A DNA stretch of 16,681 nucleotides from Trueperaceae bacterium (GTDB lineage Bacteria; Deinococcota; Deinococci; Deinococcales; Trueperaceae): assembly GCA_003567075.1 (NCBI GenBank), contig PXAU01000143.1, positions 1 through 16,681 on the forward strand, written 5' to 3'. Shown in pieces: positions 8,367 to 15,683 of the stretch (the first letter of the stretch is position 1; the number at the start of each line of letters is the position of its first letter). The notes under the pieces were generated by a model. That model had not been told where the DNA came from, did no database searches, and worked only from the letters and a program-made list of their open reading frames with translations. The position numbers and the translations under genes are program-made.

Positions 8367-8377
8367 GGCGCCCCTCC
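8363..8377 (-). promoter_or_regulatory. RBS and GTGA translational-coupling junction, addB to addA
   Basis: On the minus strand GGAGG (8377-8373), six bases, then GTG (8366-8364), overlapping the addB TGA (8365-8363). The arrangement matches the sbcD/ATPase junction base for base in spacing. It fixes the addA start and suggests the two subunits are made in matched amounts. Confidence 0.85.
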
Positions 8378-11170
8378 GGCCGGGGCGCCGTCGTGGTCAG
8401 CCCCGCTGGCATCCGGCCCCTCGGGACGACGAGGCCCGCGTTTGTACGCCAAGCGCGGGCCCTTGCGGCAGGCCGTCTCGAGGTCGCAGGTGCGGCAGGC
8501 CTCGGAGGGCTCCACCGGGAAGTCGCCGGCCGCCAGGGTGCGCCGCAGGCGGGCGACGAAGTCCGTCGTCTCGGCGCGATCCGGCGCTTCACGCGGGATC
8601 TCGCGCATCGCGCCCAGCGAGTAGTAGCGCGCCCCGGCAAGGCGCTCGTGGGGCAGGAGCTGCGGCGCGGCCACCTCCAGGTACAGCGGCAGTTGCAGGT
8701 CGAGGTCGAGCCGCGTGGCATCGAAGCCGCGGGCGCCCAAGGGTCGGCCGCTGCCGGTCTTGTAGTCGATCACCACCGCGCCCGCGGCGGTGCGGTCGAT
8801 GCGGTCCACCCGGCCGGCCACCTCGAGCCCGTGCCAGGCGCCGCGGAACTCGCGCTCCAACAACAGCACCTCGTGACCGTCGGGGAGGAAGCTGGCGTGG
8901 CGCAGGAGCTCGCGCAGGTGACGCAGGTGCTCCTCGCGCAGGTGCCGCCAGTGCGTCACCGCGCCCGCGGCGGTGCGCCGCTCGGCCGCCTCGAAGGCGC
9001 CCTCGAGCGCTGCTTCGGCAGCCTCCCTGGCGGCCTCGCCCTGCTTCCCGACGGCCGCCTGCAAGGCGCCTGCCAGGGCGTGATGGTAGAGGCTGCCGCG
9101 CAGCAGCGGCGTCACCTCCGACTCGCCCTCGGGCGGCATCCTCACCCCCCAGGCCGATTGCGCCAGCCAGCGGAAGCGGCATTGCCCGAAGGAGGTGAGC
9201 TGGCTCGCAGACCAGCGCCAGCCGCCGGCATCGAACGGCTGACCCAGCATGCCGTCGAAGGCGTCACGCAGGCTCGAGCGTTCGCGCGAACGCTCGACCT
9301 CGAGAGCGTGACGGGCTGCAGACAGGATCGGATCCGCGCTCCAGGCGCCATGCGGTAGGTCGTTCCGCGCCAGGTCGCGCGCCAGGCGTTCGGACGGGCT
9401 GGCGGGGCGACGCCTGGGAAGCGCCCGCGGTGACGCGCCGAGCTCGTCGAGGAGCGCGCTCGGCAGTCTGGCGTCGCGACCGGTCTGCTCCGGATAGGCG
9501 ATCCACAGGCGCCCTGCGGCGCGCCACACGCCCCACATTGCCAGCCGCTCGCGCTGGGCCAGGTCGGCCGGGCTCGCGACCGGGACGCCTGCGGCGCGCA
9601 GCTCGTCGCGGTCGAAGGCATCGAACAGCGGTGGGTCCTGCACCGGGGCCGGCAGCATGCCCTCGGCTGCCCCTAGCAGCAGGACCGACGCCAGGCGCGT
9701 CCCGGCCAGCGCCTCCGGCGCCACCACCCGCACCGCCGCGGCGCGCTCCGGCCTGCCCGACGCCGCCGAACCCGGCGCGGTCCCGTCGGGCAGAGCCACG
9801 GGCTGGCTCAGGTCATCTGGCACGGTGACGACCCGCAACGTCTCGCGCAGCAGCCGCAGGACGGTGCCGTGGTCGAGCCCGTCGACGCCGGGCGGGAGCG
9901 CGTCGGCGAGCGCGCGGCGCCACGCCAGCAGCGTAGGCGCCAGGGTCTGGACGGCGTCCGGGTGGAGGGTCGCGGTGAGGGCCGTGTCGATCGCCTGGCG
10001 GTACGCGCCCGCGTCACCGGGTGGCGTCAGCCCGCGCGGCCGCGAGCGCGGCGTCGCGAGCGGCGCGAGCGCTGCCAGGGCGGCCTCGGCCCGGACCGCT
10101 TCGGCGCTGGTGCGCACGGCGCGGCGCCAGGCCGAGAGGCCGCGCGGGCGCCAGCGCCGGGCCCGGTCGAAGGCCGCCTGGTCGAGCAGACCGCAGAACG
10201 GGTGGCGCAGCAAGGCGGCGCTCGGCTCGAACGGGAAGCCGTCGGCCAGCACCTCGATCATGGTCGCGAGGTAGGCGCCGAGCGGGCTGCGGCGCAGCGG
10301 CACGCGTCGCTCCAAGCGCAGCGGCACGCCGTAGGCGCGGGCCACGCTGCGCAGCTCGTCGGCGTAGCGTCCCACGTCCCGCGTCACCAGCGCCACCTGG
10401 GATGGCTCGAGGGCGTCCTCGAGCAGGGTCCGCTTCACCTCGGCCAGGGCCGAGCGCACCTCGTCCTCGAGGGTCGGCGCCCGATGGACCGCCGCCACCG
10501 GCGCTGGCGGCGTAGCGTCGTGATGCGACAGCGCCCAACCGCGCTCGACCAGCGCCTCGGAGGCCGCGTCGGCGGCGCCGGTCCAACCCTCGTGCCAGGG
10601 CAGCACCACCCGGCTGCCGGGCCCGGCAAGCGCGTCCAGCAGCGCGATCTCGTCGGGGTCGAAGGTGGGGTAGCCGACCACCACCAGGGCCGTGGCGGGC
10701 GGCGGCCTCTCTGCGATCAGGCGCGGCGCCTCGACCGGGTCGATGGTCGCCTGCGCTCGCAGCGCCTGCTGGTAGCGACGCGCCACGCACCACCAGCGCC
10801 GGTTGCGCTCGCTGAGCCCGCCGGGCGCCACGCTCGGGACGCCCGCTCGCAGCCAGGTCGCCACGGCGAGCGCGCCTCGGGTGGCGTACCCGAGCGCGTC
10901 GTCCTCGCTGAACACCGCAGCGCAGGCCGCTTGCAGCAGCCGCCGGCGGGTGACGGCCGAGGCCAGGCGGCCGTGACGGCGCGCGTGCGAGCGAGCGATG
11001 CGGGCCAGGGTCGCTGGCGCGCGCGCCAGCCCCAGGGCGTGGGCCGCCGCGTCGCTCGGGACCACCAGCGTCGTGTCGGGCGCCAACGGCATCAGGCCTT
11101 GGGCATAGCGCACCGGGTCGGCGCTGCGCTCCACCTGGCGTGCGACGCTGCGCGTCGTCTCCGGGGTCAC
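8363..11170 (-). CDS. addB: AddB-like PD-(D/E)XK nuclease with Fe-S cysteine signature
   Basis: About 935 residues from the GTG at 11170. The C-terminal nuclease domain shows a helix with LYHHAL, GRVDR (D789), DYK (D802, K804) and QLPLY (Q826), the RecB/AddB active-site layout. Four cysteines, C664 and then C892-x2-C895-x5-C901, match the spacing of the iron-sulfur ligands of Bacillus AddB. The N-terminal and middle parts look like an inactive helicase-like fold (TTLVVPSDAAAHAL, ALVVVGYPTFDPDE, VALVTRDVGRYADELR), with no Walker A. This is expected to act with AddA in double-strand-end resection. The open frame continues upstream, but there it shadows the exonuclease gene. The GTG at 11170 leaves a 26-bp gap; the ATG at 11092 (909 residues) is the alternative. 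The protein is shorter than the roughly 1160 residues of Bacillus AddB. Confidence 0.86.
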   Translation of the reverse strand: MTPETTRSVARQVERSADPVRYAQGLMPLAPDTTLVVPSDAAAHALGLARAPATLARIARSHARRHGRLASAVTRRRLLQAACAAVFSEDDALGYATRGALAVATWLRAGVPSVAPGGLSERNRRWWCVARRYQQALRAQATIDPVEAPRLIAERPPPATALVVVGYPTFDPDEIALLDALAGPGSRVVLPWHEGWTGAADAASEALVERGWALSHHDATPPAPVAAVHRAPTLEDEVRSALAEVKRTLLEDALEPSQVALVTRDVGRYADELRSVARAYGVPLRLERRVPLRRSPLGAYLATMIEVLADGFPFEPSAALLRHPFCGLLDQAAFDRARRWRPRGLSAWRRAVRTSAEAVRAEAALAALAPLATPRSRPRGLTPPGDAGAYRQAIDTALTATLHPDAVQTLAPTLLAWRRALADALPPGVDGLDHGTVLRLLRETLRVVTVPDDLSQPVALPDGTAPGSAASGRPERAAAVRVVAPEALAGTRLASVLLLGAAEGMLPAPVQDPPLFDAFDRDELRAAGVPVASPADLAQRERLAMWGVWRAAGRLWIAYPEQTGRDARLPSALLDELGASPRALPRRRPASPSERLARDLARNDLPHGAWSADPILSAARHALEVERSRERSSLRDAFDGMLGQPFDAGGWRWSASQLTSFGQCRFRWLAQSAWGVRMPPEGESEVTPLLRGSLYHHALAGALQAAVGKQGEAAREAAEAALEGAFEAAERRTAAGAVTHWRHLREEHLRHLRELLRHASFLPDGHEVLLLEREFRGAWHGLEVAGRVDRIDRTAAGAVVIDYKTGSGRPLGARGFDATRLDLDLQLPLYLEVAAPQLLPHERLAGARYYSLGAMREIPREAPDRAETTDFVARLRRTLAAGDFPVEPSEACRTCDLETACRKGPRLAYKRGPRRPEGPDASGADHDGAPAGGAP

Positions 11171-11196
11171 GCGTGGTCCCGTGCCAGGCCCGCCAC

Positions 11197-12096
11197 TCAG
11201 GCCGGCGTGTCGCCCACGCGCTGCGAGTAGCGGCTGTAGGCGTCGACGGTGCGCCGTGGCAGCCGCGGCAACCTGCCGCCGAAGACGTGCTCGCGCAGCC
11301 ACTCCTCCTCGGCGGCCAGCGCCTCCTCGCGCACGTCGCACCACCAACTGCGGGCCTCGGGGCTCCAACGGTAGCCGCGCTGCTTCAGCAGGTCCTTGTG
11401 ATCGAAGGGCGCTTGCGCGGCCCACAGGCGCACCTCGCGCCGATGGGCGTTGCGCCGCAGGGCTCGCAGCACCCGCTCGCCACTGCGCGGGAGGCGCCTG
11501 TCCAGCAGGAACAGGCCGGCGTAGCAATCCTCCACCGCGCGGTGTCCCTCGAAGAACGCGCCGCTGGCCATCACCAGCGCCTGCAAACCGCTCCCCTCGA
11601 AGCCTTCCTCGCGCCAGGGCACGTCGCGCAGCGTGCACGCCCAGGCGAGCTCGGCCAGGAAGGGGAAGCGCCGCTCGGCGAAGGGTCGGTCGAAGCTGGC
11701 GTTATGGGCGACGACCAGGACCGCCTCGTCCAGGAGCGCCCGCACGCGTTCGTCATCGAGGGCCTGCCCGGCGACCATCGTGTCATCGATCCCGGTGAGG
11801 CGCGTCACCTCCTCGGGGATGGGGCGACCGGGGTCCTCGAAACCCGCGATCTCGTCGAGCGTCCCCAGCACCTGGTCGTCGTGGTACGCGAAGCGCACCA
11901 GTCCGAGCTCGATGAGGGCGTCGCCGGCCTGATCGAGGCCGGTGGTCTCGAGGTCGAGGTAGACGCCGACGCGGGCGCCGTCGGGCACGTCCGCGAGCCG
12001 TGCCGGCGGCGTCACCGCCCGTAGCACGCGGTAGTCGGGCGAGGCCTCGAGCTGTCGCGCCAGGGCCTCGAGCGCATCGGAGCGACGTTCCGCCAT
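11197..12096 (-). CDS. DEDDh-family 3'-5' exonuclease (DnaQ/PolC epsilon-like fold)
   Basis: A 299-residue protein. The exonuclease core has DLETTGLD (D48, E50), AHNASFD (D136) and HRAVED (H185, D190). These complete the DEDDh set used for two-metal 3'-5' hydrolysis of DNA or RNA ends. After the core is a small basic, tryptophan-rich module with LKQRGYRW and SWWCDV (about 236-255), seen in some stand-alone bacterial exonucleases and possibly nucleic-acid binding. There is no polymerase domain. The ATG at 12096 starts MAERRSDALEAL; the frame is open further upstream but that part runs into the divergent transporter gene. No good Shine-Dalgarno is visible. Instead TAGCGT lies seven bases before the ATG, consistent with a leaderless start. 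It is the first gene of the minus-strand block, with addB 26 bp downstream, which suggests a role in DNA end processing. The exact substrate is unknown. Confidence 0.88.
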   Translation of the reverse strand: MAERRSDALEALARQLEASPDYRVLRAVTPPARLADVPDGARVGVYLDLETTGLDQAGDALIELGLVRFAYHDDQVLGTLDEIAGFEDPGRPIPEEVTRLTGIDDTMVAGQALDDERVRALLDEAVLVVAHNASFDRPFAERRFPFLAELAWACTLRDVPWREEGFEGSGLQALVMASGAFFEGHRAVEDCYAGLFLLDRRLPRSGERVLRALRRNAHRREVRLWAAQAPFDHKDLLKQRGYRWSPEARSWWCDVREEALAAEEEWLREHVFGGRLPRLPRRTVDAYSRYSQRVGDTPA

Positions 12097-12103
12097 GCCC
12101 ACG

Positions 12104-12109
12104 ACGCTA
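12104..12109 (-). promoter_or_regulatory. Candidate leaderless-type -10 element of the exonuclease/repair operon
   Basis: On the minus strand TAGCGT matches TANNNT and is separated from the ATG by exactly seven bases, the geometry known for leaderless genes in Deinococcus. I see no convincing TTGACA-like -35 at normal spacing. It would drive the five-gene repair block. Confidence 0.45.
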
Positions 12110-12172
12110 CCGCGTGGGGCCCCCGGCCGTGCGTTGCGTGCTCGCCTGGAATCGTGCGCCGCGCCCAGGGCG

Positions 12173-12178
12173 TAGGCT
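12173..12178 (+). promoter_or_regulatory. Candidate leaderless-type -10 element of the YeiH-family gene
   Basis: TAGGCT matches TANNNT and is separated from the chosen GTG (12186) by seven bases, mirroring the divergent exonuclease start 89 bp away. There is no strong Shine-Dalgarno in this position and no clear -35. Confidence 0.45.
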
Positions 12179-12185
12179 GCGGCTC

Positions 12186-13241
12186 GTGACCGTGCTCGCC
12201 ACCGCCCGCTCGCTCCTGCCGGGGATGCTGGTGGTGATGGCGTGCGCGGCGGCCGGCTTCGCGCTCGCGCGGCTGCCTGGTGCCCACCTGCTGGGTCCGC
12301 TGCTGCTGGCGTTGGTGCTGGCCGCGCTGTGGCGGGCGCTGGTGGTGCGCGGGCGCCCGCTGGGCCGCTTCGAGCCGGGTGCCCGCTTCGCCGCAGGCCC
12401 GTTGCTGAAGCTCGGCATCGTGGCGCTCGGCGTGCGCTTGGACCTGCGGGCAGTGGTGGCGCTGGGGCCCTGGCTGCTCCTCGGCAGCGCGGTCGGCGCG
12501 TTGGCGGCCTTCGCGGTGGCGGAGATCGTCGGGCGGCGCCTGGGCGTGGCGCCGGCGCTGCGCCGCGCCACCGGCGTGGGGACGGCGATCTGCGGCGCAT
12601 CGGCGATCGCGGCCGCGGCGCCGGTGCTGGGCCTACGGGCGGGTCAGGCCTCGGCCGCCATCGGCGCGATCAGCCTGCTCGGTACCCTCGGCGTGCTCGG
12701 TTTCGTGGCCTGGGACGCGCTCGCCGACGTCGCGGCGGCATCGCTCGGGACGCTCGCCGGCGCCACGCTGCAGGAGGTGGGCCAGGTGGTGGCGGCGGGC
12801 TCGATCGCCGGTCCGGCCGGTGCGGACGTGGCGTTGCTCGTGAAACTCAGCCGGGTGGTGCTGCTCGCACCTGCGCTGGTGGCGTTCAGCTGGTGGGCGC
12901 GGCGCGAGGAGGGGCGCCGGGCCGGCGGCGAGGACGCGCAGGCCAGTCAGTCGCCGGGCTGGCCGCAGGGCAGGCCGCGGATCCGCTGGCCCCTGCCGCC
13001 GTTCGTGCTGGGCTTCCTGGCCAGCGGCGCGGCCGTGTCGGCGGGGTGGCTCAGTGTCGGCACGGTGGCGCTCGTGAGCGACCTGGGCACGCTGCTGACG
13101 ACCGCGGCGATGGCCGGCATCGGCCTGGGCCTGGACCTGCGCGCCGTGCCGGGTCCTGGACGTCAGGCCATCGCGGTGGGCGCGGCGGCGTTCGCGGCAC
13201 TGCTGGTGGCGATGACGGCGTACTACGCGCTCATCGGCTGA
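12186..13241 (+). CDS. yeiH: YeiH-family putative sulfate exporter (UPF0324 membrane protein)
   Basis: A 351-residue polytopic membrane protein with about ten hydrophobic segments. It has the family hallmarks: LLGPLLLALVLAALW near the start, GPLLKLGIVALGVRLDL, the signature ICGASAIAAAAPVL (about 134-148), a glycine-rich segment ending in GQVVAAG, and VKLSRVVLLAPALVAF. A hydrophilic loop rich in Arg, Gly and Glu splits the last membrane segments. The family is annotated as a putative sulfate exporter, but biochemical evidence is thin. I chose the GTG at 12186 because it gives the usual family length and sits seven bases after TAGGCT; a GTG two codons later is possible. The upstream in-frame extension is Arg/Pro-rich and overlaps the exonuclease gene, so I rejected it. 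It is divergent from the exonuclease and convergent with the epimerase-like gene. Another sulfur-transport locus (YeeE/YedE) lies 2.5 kb away. Confidence 0.88.
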   Translation: MTVLATARSLLPGMLVVMACAAAGFALARLPGAHLLGPLLLALVLAALWRALVVRGRPLGRFEPGARFAAGPLLKLGIVALGVRLDLRAVVALGPWLLLGSAVGALAAFAVAEIVGRRLGVAPALRRATGVGTAICGASAIAAAAPVLGLRAGQASAAIGAISLLGTLGVLGFVAWDALADVAAASLGTLAGATLQEVGQVVAAGSIAGPAGADVALLVKLSRVVLLAPALVAFSWWARREEGRRAGGEDAQASQSPGWPQGRPRIRWPLPPFVLGFLASGAAVSAGWLSVGTVALVSDLGTLLTTAAMAGIGLGLDLRAVPGPGRQAIAVGAAAFAALLVAMTAYYALIG

Positions 13242-13274
13242 CGCGCTCGCGGGCGCAGCGAATCTGCGGCGTCA
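13239..13274. terminator. Possible bidirectional hairpin between convergent genes
   Basis: TGACGC (13239-13244) can pair with GCGTCA (13269-13274), and inside it CGCAG (13254-13258) pairs with CTGCG (13264-13268) around a five-base loop. The left arm has a nine-base bulge. The outer arms contain the stop codons of both the YeiH gene (TGA 13239-13241) and the epimerase-like gene (13274-13272). There is no T-run on either side, so termination is only a guess. Confidence 0.3.
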
Positions 13275-14234
13275 GCTGCTCTGGTCCCGGTACCACGCCA
13301 CCGTGCGCTCGAGCGCTTCGTCCCAGGCGCTGGCGTGATCCCCGAAGCGAGCTGCGTAGGCGCTGTGGTCCACCACCCAGGGACGCACCGTCTGGTAGCG
13401 CACCTGCAAGACCGCCCGTACGGGCGGCGCGAACAACGCCGCGATGCGCATGCCCAGGTAGGGCGCCACCTGCAGCGGCAGGGCCGGTACGCCGGCGACC
13501 GCGGCGACGCGCTCGGCGAAGGCGCGCATGCTCTCGGTGGGAGGGTTGGGCACGTGCCAGGCGCGGCCGTGCGCCGGCTCGTCGGCGCCGAGCCGCACCA
13601 TCGCTTCGGCGAAGTCGTCGACGAAGGTGAGCGTGTGCGGCAGGTCGGGGTTGCCGAGTACCTGCGGGCGCTGGCCTGCCACCACGCGCCCCACCATTCC
13701 GGCGCCGGCACTGGAGTAACGCACGTGCGGGCCGAAGAAGTCCGAGCCGCGAGCGATCACGGCGCGAAGGTCGCCGGCTTCGTGCGCGGCCAGCAGGCGT
13801 TTGGCCACGACGGCCCGCACCTGCCCGTTGGGAAAGGTGGCAGCCTCGGGGAGGCCCTCGTGCACCGGCCCGTCGACCGGTCCGTAGGCGTAGAGGTTGT
13901 CGCCGTACACCACCGTCGCGCCGGCCCGGTCGGCGCCCAACACCACACCCTCCATCAGCGGCGGCAGCACCTGCGGCCAGCGCGAGTACGGGCCGCCCAT
14001 GCAGTGGTAGGCGACGACGGCGTCGGCCAGCGCCACCCGCGAGGCCTCGTGGTCGCTGAGGTCGGCCTCGATGGCGCGCACCTGCTCGGGCAGGTCGTCG
14101 GGCGCGCTGCGAGCGACCACTGCGACGTCGGCTCCCATGTGCAGCAACGCGCGACAGACGGCGCGCCCGAGCGGGCCATAGCCGAGGACGACGTGGAGGC
14201 CGTCGGCGAGCGCCGGGTTGGAGCGAGTGGTCAT
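13272..14234 (-). CDS. NAD-dependent epimerase/dehydratase-like protein (atypical extended SDR)
   Basis: A 320-residue Rossmann-fold protein. The nucleotide-binding motif is VVLGYGPLGRAV (G18-x-G20-x-x-G23), followed by an acidic DLSD for the adenine pocket. VYGDNLYAYGPVDGPVHE, RGSDFFGP and TLTFVDDFAEAM then match the body of extended short-chain dehydrogenases. The catalytic Tyr-x-x-x-Lys is not intact: in the expected helix the sequence is RAVVAKRLL, with lysine present and alanine where tyrosine should be. It may bind NAD(P) and a nucleotide sugar or other small molecule, but the reaction cannot be named. The start is either ATG 14234, used here, or GTG 14249 five codons upstream; neither has a clear Shine-Dalgarno. 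The gene lies 48 bp after the DEAD-box gene and may be co-transcribed with it. Confidence 0.83.
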   Translation of the reverse strand: MTTRSNPALADGLHVVLGYGPLGRAVCRALLHMGADVAVVARSAPDDLPEQVRAIEADLSDHEASRVALADAVVAYHCMGGPYSRWPQVLPPLMEGVVLGADRAGATVVYGDNLYAYGPVDGPVHEGLPEAATFPNGQVRAVVAKRLLAAHEAGDLRAVIARGSDFFGPHVRYSSAGAGMVGRVVAGQRPQVLGNPDLPHTLTFVDDFAEAMVRLGADEPAHGRAWHVPNPPTESMRAFAERVAAVAGVPALPLQVAPYLGMRIAALFAPPVRAVLQVRYQTVRPWVVDHSAYAARFGDHASAWDEALERTVAWYRDQSS

Positions 14235-14282
14235 GCCCGAGTGTGGCACGCCGCGACCGCGGCGAGGGCCTGATCCGGGCGC

Positions 14283-15593
14283 TCAGCCCCGGTTGGCGCT
14301 GGCGCCGCTCCGGCGGCCGCGACCACCGCGACGTTGGGCACGCTGAGGTCGAGCGGCACCCGCCGCTGGCCGGTCGCGACGGCCACCGCCGCGCGCTGCC
14401 GGCCCACCAGTATTGGGACTGCCGCCGCGCTCGAAGCGGCGCTGGTCGGCATCGAGGCGTTGCGGTGGCGCGACGTCGTAGCCGAAGCCGGGCAGGCGCT
14501 CGCGGCGGATGCGTTCGCCCAGACGCCGCTCGATGCGGCGGATCATGTCGGCATCGTCAGCGGTGACGAGCGTGACCGCATCGCCCTCGTGTTCGGCCCG
14601 ACCTGTACGGCCGATGCGGTGCGTGTAGGCTTCCTCGGTATCGGGGACGTCGAAGTTGACCACGTGCGAGACGAGGCTCACGTCGATGCCGCGGGCGGCG
14701 ATGTCGGTGGCCACCAGGACGTGAATCTCACCCTGGCGGAAGCCGTCGAGCGCCTGCTGGCGCTTCGTCTGGGAGAGGTTGCCTTGGATGTTGGCGCTGA
14801 AGAAGCCGCGCCGTTCGAGCTGTTCGGCCAGGCGCTTGGCTCGGTGCTTCGTGCGCGTGAACACCAGCACCCTGCGGGCGTCCCAGTGTCGCAGGAGCGC
14901 CGCCAGCAGGTCGGTCTTCAGGTGGGCCGGCACGGGGTAGAGCCAGTGGTCGACGGTGCGCGCGGCCGGCGGCGGGTCGACCGAGACCACCAGCGGCTCG
15001 CGCAGCGTCTCGTCGACCAGGTGCCGCACGTCATGCGGCATGGTGGCCGAGAACAGCAGTGACTGGCGTTCGCGCGGCAGCGCGGCCAGCAGTCGGCGGA
15101 TGTCGGGCAGGAAGCCCATGTCGAACATGTGGTCGGCCTCGTCGAGCACCAGCACCTCGAGGTAGCGGAAATCGCCGTGGCCTTGCCCCATGAGGTCGAG
15201 CAGACGGCCCGGGCAGGCGACGATCACCTCGGTGCCGCGCCTGAGCGCCTGGATCTGCGGTTGCATGCCGACGCCGCCGTAGACGGTCGCCGAGCGCACG
15301 CCGGTGGCCTGCCCCAGCGTGCGGAAGCTGTCGTGGATCTGCTGCGCCAGTTCTCTCGTGGGGGCGACCACGAGCGCGCGTGTGCGGTTGCGTGGACCCG
15401 TCATGAGCCGCTGCAGGATGGGGAGCGCGAAGGCGGCAGTCTTGCCGGTGCCGGTCTGCGCCAGGCCGAGCACGTCGCGGCCAGCGAGAACGGCCGGCAT
15501 CGCTTGCAGCTGGATGGGCGTGGGGTGGTGGTAGCCGGCGGCGCGTACACCGGCTGCGACGCGCTGGTGGAGCGCGAAGTCGTCGAAGGACAT
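14283..15593 (-). CDS. DEAD-box ATP-dependent RNA helicase, RhlE type
   Basis: A 436-residue protein with the complete motif set: F3 and Q28 of the Q motif (PTPIQLQAMP); Walker A AQTGTGKT (45-52); PTRELAQQ; CPGR (127-130, where most members have TPGR); DEAD (151-154); SAT (182-184); VLVFTRTK; ATDIAARGIDV; and HRIGRTGR (325-332). The last 50 or so residues are a disordered Arg/Gly/Pro/Ala tail with GGG, RRGGRG and similar clusters, typical of RNA-binding extensions in RhlE-like helicases. The likely role is unwinding short RNA duplexes in ribosome assembly or RNA decay in the cytoplasm. The ATG at 15593 (MSFDDF) is preceded by GAGGA at normal distance; an in-frame GTG 11 codons upstream is less likely. 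The 123-bp upstream gap contains candidate promoter elements. Confidence 0.94.
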   Translation of the reverse strand: MSFDDFALHQRVAAGVRAAGYHHPTPIQLQAMPAVLAGRDVLGLAQTGTGKTAAFALPILQRLMTGPRNRTRALVVAPTRELAQQIHDSFRTLGQATGVRSATVYGGVGMQPQIQALRRGTEVIVACPGRLLDLMGQGHGDFRYLEVLVLDEADHMFDMGFLPDIRRLLAALPRERQSLLFSATMPHDVRHLVDETLREPLVVSVDPPPAARTVDHWLYPVPAHLKTDLLAALLRHWDARRVLVFTRTKHRAKRLAEQLERRGFFSANIQGNLSQTKRQQALDGFRQGEIHVLVATDIAARGIDVSLVSHVVNFDVPDTEEAYTHRIGRTGRAEHEGDAVTLVTADDADMIRRIERRLGERIRRERLPGFGYDVAPPQRLDADQRRFERGGSPNTGGPAARGGGRRDRPAAGAARPQRAQRRGGRGRRSGASANRG

Positions 15594-15600
15594 GGACGTT

Positions 15601-15607
15601 TCCTCTT
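15601..15607 (-). promoter_or_regulatory. Ribosome binding site of the DEAD-box gene
   Basis: On the minus strand an AGAGGA purine tract ends seven bases before the ATG at 15593. It supports that start over the upstream GTG at 15626 and shows that this gene, unlike the divergent pair near 12.1 kb, uses a conventional leader. Confidence 0.7.
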
Positions 15608-15629
15608 CTCGGCGAACTGCCGACACCGA

Positions 15630-15678
15630 GGCGTACCCCCAGGCCCGTCCGCGTCAAACCCGGACATCGTACACGATG
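15630..15678 (-). promoter_or_regulatory. Candidate promoter region and operator-like palindrome for the DEAD-box gene
   Basis: On the minus strand TTGACG (15657-15652) is followed by 16 bases and TACGCC, a good -35 with a weak -10. Just upstream, CATCGT-GT-ACGATG (15678-15665) is a six-base inverted repeat that itself contains TACGAT, an alternative -10. Either arrangement leaves a short leader before the Shine-Dalgarno. A regulator or a structured leader could act here; the sequence alone does not decide. Confidence 0.35.
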
Positions 15679-15683
15679 ATCCG

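Noticed and set aside
6462..8624. A 720-codon plus-strand open frame opposite addA, and similar long frames at 9869-11230 and 13335-14273
   Set aside because: All lie opposite genes with full family motifs, have no motifs of their own, and reflect the scarcity of stop codons in GC-rich antisense frames.
11171..11638. An N-terminal extension of the addB frame to a start at 11638
   Set aside because: The extra 156 residues are Arg/Gly/Ala-rich and lie within the exonuclease coding region; the GTG at 11170, just after the exonuclease stop, is far more plausible.
506..12096. A phage-defence system built from nuclease and helicase genes
   Set aside because: Each component matches a known recombination or repair family, and no sensor, toxin, restriction or defence-specific domain is present. 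Housekeeping end processing is the simpler reading.
12000..12185. An upstream start for the YeiH-family gene at 12000
   Set aside because: The extra 62 residues are Pro/Arg-rich, overlap the divergent exonuclease, and would place a basic segment before the first membrane helix not expected for the family.
15203..15214. CPGR instead of TPGR in the DEAD-box helicase as a sign of inactivation
   Set aside because: All other catalytic and RNA-binding motifs are intact, and a single Thr to Cys change at this position is a tolerable variation.
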